Shown here piece after piece: positions 1-7,206 of a stretch of 40,598 nt of DNA (the first letter of the stretch is position 1; the number at the start of each line of letters is the position of its first letter). Origin of the DNA: DATLZC01 sp037444005 (lineage in GTDB: Bacteria; Chloroflexota; Dehalococcoidia; DSTF01; JACRBR01); NCBI GenBank assembly GCA_037444005.1, contig JBBING010000013.1, positions 1 to 40,598 on the forward strand, read 5' to 3'. The position numbers were made by a program, and so were the translations under genes. The notes under the pieces are model-generated. The model worked only from the letters and a program-made list of their open reading frames with translations. It was not told where the DNA came from and searched no databases.

Positions 1-372
1 CAGCCCCGCCTCCGTGAGCGCCGCGGCCGCGAGGCTCGGGCCCGGCAGGACCCGCACGGGCGCGCCTCGTGCCCGGAGGGTCGCGGCGGCGTCGGCCGCC
101 ACGGGGTCGTCGAGCAGAGGGTCGCCGGCGGCTGCGAACACGACGCCCCGGGCTCGGCGGGCGAGGCGCGCGAGGTGGGCGAGCGCCGAACGATGGTCGG
201 ATTCGAGGACGCGGTATCGCGGGCCCTCGGGGAGCCGGAACCGCTCGAGCGTCGCCTGGTCGCGCAGCCAGACCTCCGGGGCCGAGAGGAGCGCGTCGAG
301 GGCGTCGCGGGTGAGGCTGCCCGGCCCGCCCGGGCCGAGCCCCACGATGGTGAGCCCGCCAGGAGCGTTCAT
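1..372 (-). CDS. Tetrapyrrole methylase-type protein, N-terminal part (MazG/YabN-like), cut by window edge
   Basis: The first 124 residues are visible and the gene runs off the left edge. The sequence has the SAM-binding signature of the tetrapyrrole (corrin/porphyrin) methylase fold: GLGPGGPG at residues 11-18, AAGDPLLDD at 81-89 and LPGPS at 109-113. In many bacteria this domain at the N-terminus is fused to a MazG nucleotide pyrophosphohydrolase (YabN type). That is my preferred reading because rdgB, another nucleotide-cleaning enzyme, lies nearby on the same strand, but the MazG part is outside the window. The start is ATG at 372-370, which shares bases with the stop of the upstream HicA-like gene (ATGA). 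Only a weak AGG precedes it. A stand-alone methylase is the alternative. Confidence 0.65.
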   Translation of the reverse strand, partial: MNAPGGLTIVGLGPGGPGSLTRDALDALLSAPEVWLRDQATLERFRLPEGPRYRVLESDHRSALAHLARLARRARGVVFAAAGDPLLDDPVAADAAATLRARGAPVRVLPGPSLAAAALTEAGL

Positions 373-650
373 TTTGCCTGTTCGCGTCGCCGGATCCACA
401 AGCCAATCATCTCGTCATTAGACAATGCGCACTCAACCCATTGCTCAAATTCGCACTTCGTTAAGTGAAGCTTGCGCGCCAGCATGCCCAGTTGAGTATC
501 GTTCAGCGCGCCGCGCCAGGAATGTGACAGCTTCCCCACGGTGTACTCGCGGTCCTCGTAGCGAAGGTAGAAGAAGATGTGGTGGCCAGAAGAATCTTTT
601 AGGGCACCCAGTTTGTTTGTGAACGCGCGCTCCACATCGCGGACCCTCAA
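369..650 (-). CDS. HicA-like small protein (possible toxin)
   Basis: A 93-residue basic protein of HicA-like layout. A Gly-His-His-Ile-Phe element at residues 22-26 matches the G-S-H-H catalytic region of HicA mRNA interferases. A beta-rich stretch with a second His-Ser (about residues 46-47) and a helix follow, in the order expected for the dsRBD-like HicA fold. Known HicA proteins are usually about 60 residues, so the C-terminal 30 residues are extra. The start is TTG at 650, 16 bases after the HicB-like stop, with no clear Shine-Dalgarno, so expression is probably coupled to the upstream gene. The stop overlaps the methylase start by four bases. GC is clearly lower than in the flanking genes. 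The toxin function is inferred from motif and context only. Confidence 0.5.
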   Translation of the reverse strand: MRVRDVERAFTNKLGALKDSSGHHIFFYLRYEDREYTVGKLSHSWRGALNDTQLGMLARKLHLTKCEFEQWVECALSNDEMIGLWIRRREQAK

Positions 651-666
651 TGGAGTTGGAGGGGTA

Positions 667-1101
667 CTAAAGCAACTGCCTCAAGCGATTCAGGATGGAC
701 TGGTCTATCTCAGCCAAGGGTCCCGTTCGTCGCTCGAGCGAACGCAGCCTGTCGACTAGAGACGACAAAAAGTCGGCGATAGCCTCCTCGCGAGACGCAC
801 CATATCCTTCCTCGTCCAATTCTCTCGACCTCACGAGGTATCCGTCGGCCGTCGCCTCAATCTCGGCCGTTAGGAAGCGCTTAAGAGACTGCCCTTCGTG
901 TCCGGGGATCGGGGTGCCGGCGCCGAAAAAAATCGTCTCCGCCTCCGTCAGCACCGTTGCGCGCACCTCGCCTTCGCTTTCAGCGCGCCAAGGATTGCTC
1001 AGGCTCGACACGATTCGAGGCACGTCGACTCCGCTCATGGGGTACCTACCAATGCTGAGGGTGTACACGATTGAAGGGACATTTTGGGTTCCCGTTGCCA
1101 T
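667..1101 (-). CDS. HicB-like protein (possible antitoxin)
   Basis: A 144-residue protein whose middle (about residues 75-118) follows the HicB pattern. There is a beta strand, then an A-D-G-Y-L-V strand, an E-L-D-E-E-G-Y-G turn and a helix beginning S-R-E-E-A. The N-terminal 70 residues are not recognisable, and the C-terminus forms an amphipathic helix. It lies immediately upstream of the HicA-like gene (16 bases), so the pair has antitoxin-then-toxin order. The ATG at 1101 has only a distant purine-rich stretch before it. No DNA-binding domain is evident, so autoregulation, if any, would need the N-terminal part or another protein. The HicB resemblance is moderate; an unrelated immunity or regulatory protein is possible. 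Confidence 0.45.
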   Translation of the reverse strand: MATGTQNVPSIVYTLSIGRYPMSGVDVPRIVSSLSNPWRAESEGEVRATVLTEAETIFFGAGTPIPGHEGQSLKRFLTAEIEATADGYLVRSRELDEEGYGASREEAIADFLSSLVDRLRSLERRTGPLAEIDQSILNRLRQLL

Positions 1102-1134
1102 GGCATTCGACCCCGCTGTAACCTTGCTCTTGTC

Positions 1135-1446
1135 CTAAGCCCAGAACGCGTCCCAGTCCTCCGGACTGATGCCCAGTCCGTTCAAAACTTCGATTGGCAC
1201 CGGAATCCGCGTTCCTGTCTGACGCTCGTGCTGCATCAGTTGCCGTCTCAAAATAAACGTCATCACTTTCAGATGCTCCAGACTCATCCGCACCGTGGCC
1301 ATCCGTTCAGTCTGTGGTAGAGTCCCAGGTGGAGGCGGAGACGGGCTAGACAGCATAAAGTTCAACGTGCAACCGTATGGCCCGGTAGTCACCTGGAATT
1401 GGTCGCAGTAGACGTCGAGTGGTTGCAGATCACCAGGATCCGTCAT
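1135..1446 (-). CDS. DUF3467-like protein
   Basis: A 103-residue protein with the DUF3467-type layout: D-x-F-Q-V-T-x-G-P-Y near residues 16-24, a hydrophobic strand, a Pro-rich loop, then V-R-M-S-x-E-H-x-K-V around residues 52-61 followed by a helix. Members of this family are small and uncharacterised. The ATG at 1446 has a good GGAG Shine-Dalgarno seven bases upstream. It is the first gene of the low-GC cassette and is separated from the HicB-like gene by 33 bases. Its role is unknown; co-transcription suggests it belongs with the HicB/HicA-like pair. Confidence 0.6.
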   Translation of the reverse strand: MTDPGDLQPLDVYCDQFQVTTGPYGCTLNFMLSSPSPPPPGTLPQTERMATVRMSLEHLKVMTFILRRQLMQHERQTGTRIPVPIEVLNGLGISPEDWDAFWA

Positions 1447-1460
1447 GTTGAGCTCCGTTC

Positions 1461-1474
1461 CGGCTAAACAGCCG
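1461..1474 (-). promoter_or_regulatory. Small inverted repeat near cassette transcription start
   Basis: CGGCT and AGCCG flank a four-base AT-rich centre, 10-20 bases downstream of the predicted start of transcription and just upstream of the DUF3467-like gene. It could be an operator for a cassette-encoded regulator or a short mRNA hairpin. A five-base arm is not strong evidence. Confidence 0.25.
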
Positions 1475-1490
1475 CTTGCGGGTGCTCCGA

Positions 1491-1519
1491 ATGCTACGTT
1501 TCCGCGTGTCGCGTGTCAA
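1491..1519 (-). promoter_or_regulatory. Promoter of the low-GC cassette
   Basis: The minus strand reads a perfect TTGACA (1519-1514), a 17-base spacer and TAGCAT (1496-1491). Transcription would begin near 1484, giving a leader of about 38 bases before the DUF3467-like gene. The site sits just beyond the end of moaA, so the cassette is independently expressed. Confidence 0.7.
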
Positions 1520-1528
1520 ACGTGGGGG

Positions 1529-2614
1529 TCAGCCGCCCACCTGGGACATGCTGCGGCTGGCGCGCTGGAAGCCCGGTTCGTTCACCTGGTGCTTCAGCTC
1601 CTTCTGCCACACCGCGTCCCGGATGATCGCCTCCATTTCCTCGTCCGTGGCGCCGGAGCGTAGCGGCGTCCGGAGGTCGGTCTCCCAGCGGGAGAACAGA
1701 CACGTGCGCAGGTGCCCGTCGGCCGTCAGCCGGATGCGGTCGCACGTGGAGCAAAAGGGCTCGCTCACGGGGTTGATGAAGCCGACCTCGCCCTTGCCGT
1801 CGGCGAAGGCGAAGCGCTGCGCCGTCTGGATGCGGTCGTCCGGGATGGGCACGAGGGGGTACCGCGACTCGATGATGGCCCGGATCTCGGCGCCGGTGAG
1901 GACGTCCTTCCGGTCCCACTTCCCCTCCGCGTCCAGGGGCATGAACTCGATCCAGCGGACGACGTAGGGCTTGCGGCGAGCGAGCTCGGCGAAGGCGAGC
2001 ACGTCCTCCTCGCTGAAGCCGCGGATGGCGACGGCGTTGACCTTGATGGGCCGCAGGTTGGGGTAGCGCTCGCACTCTTCGAGCCCGGCCATCACCTTCG
2101 GGAGGGCGTCCCGTCGGGTGATGTGGGCGAACTTCTCCCGCACCGGCGTGTCCAGACTCACGTTGATGCGCTGGAGACCCGCCTCGACGAGCTCCCGGCA
2201 CATCTCTTTCAGTGTGAAGCCGTTCGTCGTGAGGCTCAGGCTCTTCAGGCCATCGATGCCCCGCAGCATCCGGATGAGGTCCGGCAGGTCGGCGCGGACC
2301 GTCGGCTCGCCCCCGGTCAGGCGGATCTCCTCGACGCCGATGCGCACGAAGAGGCGGGCGAGCCGGGCGATCTCCTCGTACGTCAGGATGTCGGCCCGCG
2401 AAAGCCAGGTCAGCCCTTCCTCGGGCATGCAGTACCGGCAGCGGAAGTTGCAGCGGTCCGTGACGGAGATGCGCAGGTTCTTGATCGCGCGCCCGTGGCC
2501 GTCGCGCAGACGCCCCTCCCACGGCACGCTGGTCAGGGCTCGATAGCCGTCGCCGTTCCGGCTCACGGGCCTGAGGGTGAGCATGTCGCCGAAGCGGCGC
2601 GTGTCACGTTCCAT
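1529..2614 (-). CDS. moaA: GTP 3',8-cyclase MoaA
   Basis: A radical-SAM enzyme that, with MoaC, converts GTP to cyclic pyranopterin monophosphate, the first step of molybdenum cofactor synthesis in the cytoplasm. The radical-SAM cluster cysteines are C55, C59 and C62. The second 4Fe-4S cluster cysteines are C288, C291 and C305. G-G-E-P at 101-104 is the usual SAM-contact motif. The protein ends in Gly-Gly, the C-terminal tail required for activity in studied MoaA proteins. At 361 residues it carries about 30 extra N-terminal residues over the common length. The ATG at 2614 overlaps rdgB by 11 bases; an in-frame ATG at 2584 is possible but has no better ribosome site. No other moa gene is visible nearby. 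Confidence 0.95.
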   Translation of the reverse strand: MERDTRRFGDMLTLRPVSRNGDGYRALTSVPWEGRLRDGHGRAIKNLRISVTDRCNFRCRYCMPEEGLTWLSRADILTYEEIARLARLFVRIGVEEIRLTGGEPTVRADLPDLIRMLRGIDGLKSLSLTTNGFTLKEMCRELVEAGLQRINVSLDTPVREKFAHITRRDALPKVMAGLEECERYPNLRPIKVNAVAIRGFSEEDVLAFAELARRKPYVVRWIEFMPLDAEGKWDRKDVLTGAEIRAIIESRYPLVPIPDDRIQTAQRFAFADGKGEVGFINPVSEPFCSTCDRIRLTADGHLRTCLFSRWETDLRTPLRSGATDEEMEAIIRDAVWQKELKHQVNEPGFQRASRSMSQVGG

Positions 2615-3206
2615 GGAGCATCGCTTTCAAGATGGCCTTCGCCTGTTCTGCGGCGCGCCCCCGGTGGCTGATGCGGTTCTTCTCCTCGGGCGGGAGCTCG
2701 GCGGTGGTGAGGCCGCGCTCCGGCAAGAGGAAGATCGGGTCGTACCCGAAGCCGTTCGTCCCGCGCGGCTCGCGGGCCAGGCGCCCTTCGACGGTCCCCT
2801 CGGCGTATCGCACGTCTCCCTCCGGCGTCGCGATGGCGATGACGCACCGGAAGCGCGCGGCGCGCCGCTCGTCGGGAACGTCGCGGACGGCCGCGAGCAG
2901 CCGCTCGACGCGTTCCTCGTCGGTCAGGCCCGGCCCGCCGTACCGGGCGGACCACACGCCCGGCGCCGCCCCGAGCGCGTCGACCTCGATGCCGGAGTCG
3001 TCGGCCAGGGCCACGAGGCCCGACGCCCGCGCATACGCCTCGGCTTTGATCCTAGCATTCTCGGCGTACGTCTGTCCGCTCTCCACCACCTCGAGGTCGA
3101 TTCCCAGCTCGCGGGGCGAAACGAGCTCCCAGCCGCAGCTCTCGAGGAGCTGCTGGAACTCGCGGAACTTACCCGGATTGTTGGTGGCGACGAGGAGCTT
3201 CGGCAA
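2604..3206 (-). CDS. rdgB: RdgB/HAM1-type dITP/XTP pyrophosphatase
   Basis: Hydrolyses non-canonical purine nucleotides (ITP, dITP, XTP) to monophosphates, keeping them out of DNA and RNA. All family signatures are present in order: T-N-N-P-G-K near the N-terminus, D-D-S-G-x-E-V-D-A-L, G-T-N-G-F-G-Y-D-P-I-F and E-K-N-x-I-S-H-R-G-R-A. The length of 200 residues is typical. The start is TTG at 3206. It is chosen because the following M-P-K-L-L-V-A-T-N-N is the conserved N-terminus, although the Shine-Dalgarno is weak. It is followed by moaA with overlap. The 82-base gap upstream is mostly filled by the fbp hairpin and shows no clear promoter, so rdgB-moaA may rely on read-through. Confidence 0.93.
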   Translation of the reverse strand: MPKLLVATNNPGKFREFQQLLESCGWELVSPRELGIDLEVVESGQTYAENARIKAEAYARASGLVALADDSGIEVDALGAAPGVWSARYGGPGLTDEERVERLLAAVRDVPDERRAARFRCVIAIATPEGDVRYAEGTVEGRLAREPRGTNGFGYDPIFLLPERGLTTAELPPEEKNRISHRGRAAEQAKAILKAMLHGT

Positions 3207-3240
3207 GGGCGGTTCGGCTCACGGCCACATGCGCTTCGGA

Positions 3241-3276
3241 CCGGACGGGCGAACGAAACTGCGTTCGCCCGTCCGG
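3241..3276 (-). terminator. Strong hairpin after the FBP aldolase/phosphatase gene
   Basis: A perfect 15-base-pair stem (3241-3255 with 3262-3276) and a six-base loop lie 13 bases after the fbp stop. No T-run follows on the minus strand, so it may be an mRNA-stabilising or partial terminator rather than a full intrinsic terminator. This fits read-through into rdgB. Confidence 0.6.
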
Positions 3277-3288
3277 ACGCTCATCTCC

Positions 3289-4386
3289 CTAATCCAGCGG
3301 CTCCCAGCGAGGGGCGACCTTCTTCGCCACCGCCGGCATGGTGGTGTACTCCATCTCCTCGAGCGGCAGCCGGTGGGGCTCCCACGGCCCGTGCCGGCGC
3401 AGGTACTCGGCGATTTCCGACGCCTTGCGCCGCGCCTCGTCGTACGCGGGGTCATCGAACATGTCCCGCGGGCCGACCAGCCGCCCGTCGGCGATCTGGA
3501 AGCCGAGGGCGGCGATCCGCGGTGGGCCGTCGAAGCGGGACGGGTGCGCGTCCTTGAGGCTCACGGGCATCCACGGGCCGTTGTGCGAGCCGCGCATCCA
3601 CCCTTCCACGATGGCCGGGAAGGCGAACGGCTCGAGGACCTCGCCGACCGCGGGGAACGCGCCCTGGCAGCGCACGATGCAGGTGGGGTCGTCCTTCCCG
3701 ACGTACCGCCCGGCGATGAGGGCGAGCTTGTCGGTGCTGGAGACGGCCGCGATCTCTCCGGTGTGGCGCGAGTACACGGCTTTTACGGCGTAGCGCGACG
3801 GCGTCCCGAGGAAGATGAGCATGTCGTAGATGTCCTCGGGAGCGTTGAAGGTGATCTTCTTGTGGTTCACGACGTCATGAACCTCGAACGCGAAGCCGGC
3901 GTGGAGCGGCTCCGCGATGACGAGGCCCGCCGTCGTGAAGGGGTCCGCGAACATCTTGTAGAGCGGAAGGTTGAAGGAGCCCGCCGAGGTCTTGTCCCCC
4001 ATGAACACGATGATGGGTTCGGAGGGACGCTCTTCGATGGTCATCTCGGCGGAGCCGGGCCCCATCCCGCGGATGTTGCCGGAGAAGGCGTCCGACAGGA
4101 GGTCCTGTCCGGCGCCGTAGAGATGCAGCTTCTTGGCGACGTCGGTGCCCGCCACGAAGGCGTCCCAGGCCGCGCGGTGGACCTGCTCGTCGAGCTCGCC
4201 GCGCTCGTGCGTCATGATGAGGAAGACGTCGTCGCCGCAGTGGTTGACGTGATAGTCGGTGAGGACGCCCTGCTGACGGGCGCGTTCCAGCACCTCGCGG
4301 GCGGCGTTCTCGACGTCGGGATGCATCGCGGAGTGGCCGACGAACCCGCCCACATCGGCCTTGATGACGCTGATGGTAAGGGACAT
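3289..4386 (-). CDS. fbp: Bifunctional fructose-1,6-bisphosphate aldolase/phosphatase
   Basis: The class V (archaeal-type) FBPase that both condenses triose phosphates and dephosphorylates fructose 1,6-bisphosphate, making gluconeogenesis one-way. The start is ATG 4386, with AGGAGG eight bases upstream, giving 365 residues. A longer in-frame ORF upstream lacks a site. The N-terminal S-V-I-K-A-D-V-G-G-F-V-G-H is the family signature. Y228-x-x-K231 matches the aldolase tyrosine and Schiff-base lysine known in the Thermoproteus enzyme (Y229/K232). Acidic clusters such as H-C-G-D-D (49-53) and G-D-K-T (130-133) supply Mg ligands. The enzyme is known from archaea and deep-branching, often thermophilic bacteria. 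The phosphohexomutase and phosphohexose isomerase at the right end of the window act in the same sugar-phosphate pool. Confidence 0.95.
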   Translation of the reverse strand: MSLTISVIKADVGGFVGHSAMHPDVENAAREVLERARQQGVLTDYHVNHCGDDVFLIMTHERGELDEQVHRAAWDAFVAGTDVAKKLHLYGAGQDLLSDAFSGNIRGMGPGSAEMTIEERPSEPIIVFMGDKTSAGSFNLPLYKMFADPFTTAGLVIAEPLHAGFAFEVHDVVNHKKITFNAPEDIYDMLIFLGTPSRYAVKAVYSRHTGEIAAVSSTDKLALIAGRYVGKDDPTCIVRCQGAFPAVGEVLEPFAFPAIVEGWMRGSHNGPWMPVSLKDAHPSRFDGPPRIAALGFQIADGRLVGPRDMFDDPAYDEARRKASEIAEYLRRHGPWEPHRLPLEEMEYTTMPAVAKKVAPRWEPLD

Positions 4387-4474
4387 GACGGATCCTCCTG
4401 ACGATGTGACCTGCTTCCCGCCGGCCCCGCGGGACCTGCGCGGCACCGGCTCGCGAATCGTCCGCGGAAGAAAC

Positions 4475-4504
4475 GAAACGGAAGCGCTCGCGCGCTACCG
4501 TTTC
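4475..4504 (-). promoter_or_regulatory. Hairpin in the fbp leader, attenuator-like
   Basis: Seven-base arms GAAACGG/CCGTTTC and inner arms AGCGC/GCGCT, separated by one A-A mismatch, close a four-base loop. In the minus-strand transcript it lies about 20-45 bases after the predicted start and is followed by a T-rich run (GTTTCTT). It could act as a leader terminator or stabiliser. The T-run is interrupted, so termination is uncertain. Confidence 0.45.
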
Positions 4505-4526
4505 CGGCAGGTCCCGGAGCGCGCCG

Positions 4527-4555
4527 ATCGTACGGCCGGGCCTGCGGCGGGTCAA
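4527..4555 (-). promoter_or_regulatory. Promoter of the fbp gene
   Basis: The minus strand reads TTGACC (4555-4550), 17 bases, TACGAT (4532-4527). Transcription would start near 4520, leaving a leader of about 134 bases that contains the hairpin at 4475-4504. Confidence 0.65.
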
Positions 4556-4580
4556 GCGACGGCGACGCCTAGCCCCGCGT

Positions 4581-4586
4581 TATCAT
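4581..4586 (+). promoter_or_regulatory. Candidate -10 box for leaderless folC
   Basis: TATCAT lies ten bases before the ATG at 4597, so transcription starting 7-10 bases later would give a leaderless or nearly leaderless message. No convincing -35 box lies 17 bases upstream. No Shine-Dalgarno precedes either possible start codon. Confidence 0.35.
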
Positions 4587-4596
4587 GTGCGCCGCG

Positions 4597-5952
4597 ATGA
4601 CCTACGACGACGCCCTACGCTATCTCCTGTCCTTCGCCGATTTCGAACGCACAGGGCGCTTCTCCGAGCGCCCCGACGTCGAGCCCGTCTGCGCGGTGCT
4701 CCGGGAGCTGGGCGACCCCCACACGGGCCGCATCACCGTACACGTTGCAGGCTCCAAGGGGAAGGGGAGCGTCGCGGCCATGGTTGCGTCCATCCTCGCA
4801 GCGGCGAGCCTGCGCACGGGCCTCACCACGAGCCCGCACCTCCACCGCTTCGTCGAGCGCGTGATGATCGACGGCGCGCCCGTCTCGCAGGAGGCGTTCG
4901 CCGCGGCCGTCGAGCGCCTTCCCCCTGCGGTCGAGGCGGTCCGGCGCCGATTTCCGGACCGCGAGCTCGTTACATTCGACCTCATCACAGCGGCGGCGTT
5001 CGTGGCGTTCCGCGACGCCGGAGCGACGGCGCAGGTGGTCGAGGTCGGCCTCGGCGGCCGGCTCGATGCGACGAACGTCTTCGACGCGCCCGAGGTGTGC
5101 GTCATCACGCCCGTGAGCCTGGAGCACACGGCGATCCTCGGTCATACGGTCGCGCAGATCGCGCGCGAAAAGGCCGCCATCATCAAGCCGGGCGCCACCG
5201 TGGTCATGGGGCTGCAGCGTGAGTCGGCCGCCGACGTCATTCGCGCGCGGGCGGCCGAGGTCGGCGCCGAGCTCGTCGAGGTTGCCCGGGCGTGCGCCCT
5301 GCGGGTGGACGACCGTGGGCCCGACGGACAGCGGTTTACGCTGCGCACCCCCGCCGCCACGTACCGGTTGAGCCTTCCGCTCGCGGGGCGGCATCAGGTG
5401 GAGAACGCCGCGACCGCGGTGCTCGCCGCTGAGGCGCTCACGCGCCGGGGCGTTCGCATCGAGTCCGAGCATGTGCGGGCGGGCCTGGCGTCGGTACGCT
5501 GGCCGGGACGGCTCGAGCGGCTCCAGTCGCGCCCGCTGTTTCTGGTGGACGGCGCGCACAACGCAGACTCGGCGCGCCGCCTCGCCGAAGCGCTGCGCGA
5601 GGAGTTCGGCCTGAGCGCGGTGACCTTCGTGGTGGGCACGCTCGCGGGCAAAGACGTCGAGGGCATCGCCCGCGAGGTCGAGCCCGTGGCCGCGCGCGTG
5701 ATCTGTCCCTCGTGGACGCATCCGCGGGCGATGCCGGCCCCTGACGTCGCGCGGGCGTTTGCGGCGCGTGACGTCGTATCGGAGATCGCGCCCTCTGTCG
5801 ACGCGGCGATCGAGCGGGCACGGTCGCTGGCGGAGGGGGGCGCTATCTGCGCGATGGGCGCCATCGCCTTCGCGGCGGCGGTGCGGGAGTGCCTCCTGGG
5901 GATCGAATCCGATATGATGCGCCTGCAATCCGCCGGGGTGGAACAGCCATGA
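4597..5952 (+). CDS. folC: Bifunctional folylpolyglutamate synthase/dihydrofolate synthase
   Basis: An ATP-dependent Mur-ligase-family enzyme that adds glutamate to dihydropteroate and then to folates. The P-loop G-S-K-G-K-G-S is at residues 52-58. The middle contains the L-x-H-T-A-I-L-G-x-T and E-K-A-A-I-I-K motifs of the family. The C-terminal Rossmann-like domain includes V-D-G-A-H-N. I start it at ATG 4597 (451 residues; M-T-Y-D-D-A-L-x-Y-L matches the family N-terminus) rather than ATG 4585, because a -10-like TATCAT overlaps the earlier codon. The stop overlaps the fabF start (ATGA), so the two are translationally coupled. It complements the folE gene at 15501-16106 in the folate pathway. 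Confidence 0.93.
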   Translation: MTYDDALRYLLSFADFERTGRFSERPDVEPVCAVLRELGDPHTGRITVHVAGSKGKGSVAAMVASILAAASLRTGLTTSPHLHRFVERVMIDGAPVSQEAFAAAVERLPPAVEAVRRRFPDRELVTFDLITAAAFVAFRDAGATAQVVEVGLGGRLDATNVFDAPEVCVITPVSLEHTAILGHTVAQIAREKAAIIKPGATVVMGLQRESAADVIRARAAEVGAELVEVARACALRVDDRGPDGQRFTLRTPAATYRLSLPLAGRHQVENAATAVLAAEALTRRGVRIESEHVRAGLASVRWPGRLERLQSRPLFLVDGAHNADSARRLAEALREEFGLSAVTFVVGTLAGKDVEGIAREVEPVAARVICPSWTHPRAMPAPDVARAFAARDVVSEIAPSVDAAIERARSLAEGGAICAMGAIAFAAAVRECLLGIESDMMRLQSAGVEQP

Positions 5953-7202
5953 CCACGAATCACCGTAGACGGGTCGTCGTCACCGGCATGGGCGCCATCA
6001 CGCCCCTCGGGCTCAACGTCCGCGAGTTCTGGGAGGCGTGCGTCCAGGGGCGGTCAGGCGTGGGTCCGCTGACCGCCGTGGACGCCACCAACTACCCGGT
6101 GAAGATCGCCGCGGAGGTCCGCGGGTTTGACCCGTCGGCGTACATCGAACACAAAGAGGCGCGCCGGATGGCGCGCTTCACCCAGCTCGCCATCGCGGCG
6201 ATGCAGGAGGCGGTCGCGGAGGCCGGCCTCGACATGTCGAAGGAAGACCCCGCGCGTGTCGGGGTGCTCATCGGCAACGGCAACGGAGGCTACCCGAATA
6301 CCGACGAGGCCGTGCGGACCATCATGACCAAAGGGGGAAATCGCATCGACCCCTTCTATATGGTGAAGATGCTCCCGAACATGGCCGCTGCGAACATCGC
6401 GATGCGCCTCCAGGCCAAGGGCTACAACAGCACCGTCACCACGGCGTGCGCCGCCTCGACCCAGGCGATGGGCGAGGCCCTGGAGGTGATCCGCCGCGGG
6501 AAAGCGGACGTCATGATCACCGGGGGCACCGAGTCGGGGCTGTGCGAGCTGGGCCTCGCCGCCTTCTCGATCATGAAGGCGCTCTCGACCCGCAACGACG
6601 AACCTGAGAAGGCGAGCCGCCCCTTCGATAAGGAGCGGGACGGCTTCGTCTCTGGCGAGGGCGCGGCGATTCTGGTCATCGAGGAGCTCGAACACGCCCG
6701 GCGCCGCGGCGCGCCCATTCTGGCCGAGTTCGCCGGATACGCCGCGACGTCGGACGCCTATCACGTCGTCGCGCCGTGCGCCGACGGCGAAGGCGCCGCC
6801 CGGTGCATGCTGTTCGCCCTCGAGGACGCGGGCGTCCGGCCCGAGGAGGTCGACTACATCAACGCGCACGGCACGTCCACGCCGCTGAACGACCTGTCGG
6901 AGACCATCGCCATCAAGCGGGCGTTCGGGGAGTACGCCTACCGCATCCCTATCAGCTCCACCAAGTCGATGGTGGGGCACACGCTCGGGGCCTCGGGCGC
7001 GATCGAGTCACTGGCCTGCATCAAGACCATCCAGACAGGCATCATCCACCCGACGATCAACCAGGAGGTGCCCGACCCCGAGTGCGACCTCGATTACGTG
7101 CCGAACGTGGCGCGGAAGGCGGACGTTCGGGTGGTGCTGAAGAACAGCTTCGGCTTCGGCGGGCAGAACGCCTGTCTCGTCTTCAAGCGCTTCGAGGAAT
7201 AG
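5949..7202 (+). CDS. fabF: Beta-ketoacyl-ACP synthase II FabF
   Basis: A condensing enzyme of type II fatty acid elongation that joins malonyl-ACP to acyl-ACP. The thiolase-fold catalytic triad is visible: C167 in T-T-A-C-A-A-S, H307 in N-A-H-G-T-S-T and H344 in S-M-V-G-H-T. K339 and the C-terminal G-F-G-G-Q-N-A motif are also in place. Length is 417 residues. The start is ATG 5949, overlapping the folC stop by four bases, with GGTGG about eight bases upstream. A longer in-frame ORF reading inside folC has no support. No acpP, fabG or fabD lies next to it, so this is either a dispersed fab gene or a second KAS. Confidence 0.94.
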   Translation: MTTNHRRRVVVTGMGAITPLGLNVREFWEACVQGRSGVGPLTAVDATNYPVKIAAEVRGFDPSAYIEHKEARRMARFTQLAIAAMQEAVAEAGLDMSKEDPARVGVLIGNGNGGYPNTDEAVRTIMTKGGNRIDPFYMVKMLPNMAAANIAMRLQAKGYNSTVTTACAASTQAMGEALEVIRRGKADVMITGGTESGLCELGLAAFSIMKALSTRNDEPEKASRPFDKERDGFVSGEGAAILVIEELEHARRRGAPILAEFAGYAATSDAYHVVAPCADGEGAARCMLFALEDAGVRPEEVDYINAHGTSTPLNDLSETIAIKRAFGEYAYRIPISSTKSMVGHTLGASGAIESLACIKTIQTGIIHPTINQEVPDPECDLDYVPNVARKADVRVVLKNSFGFGGQNACLVFKRFEE

Positions 7203-7206
7203 GCCG

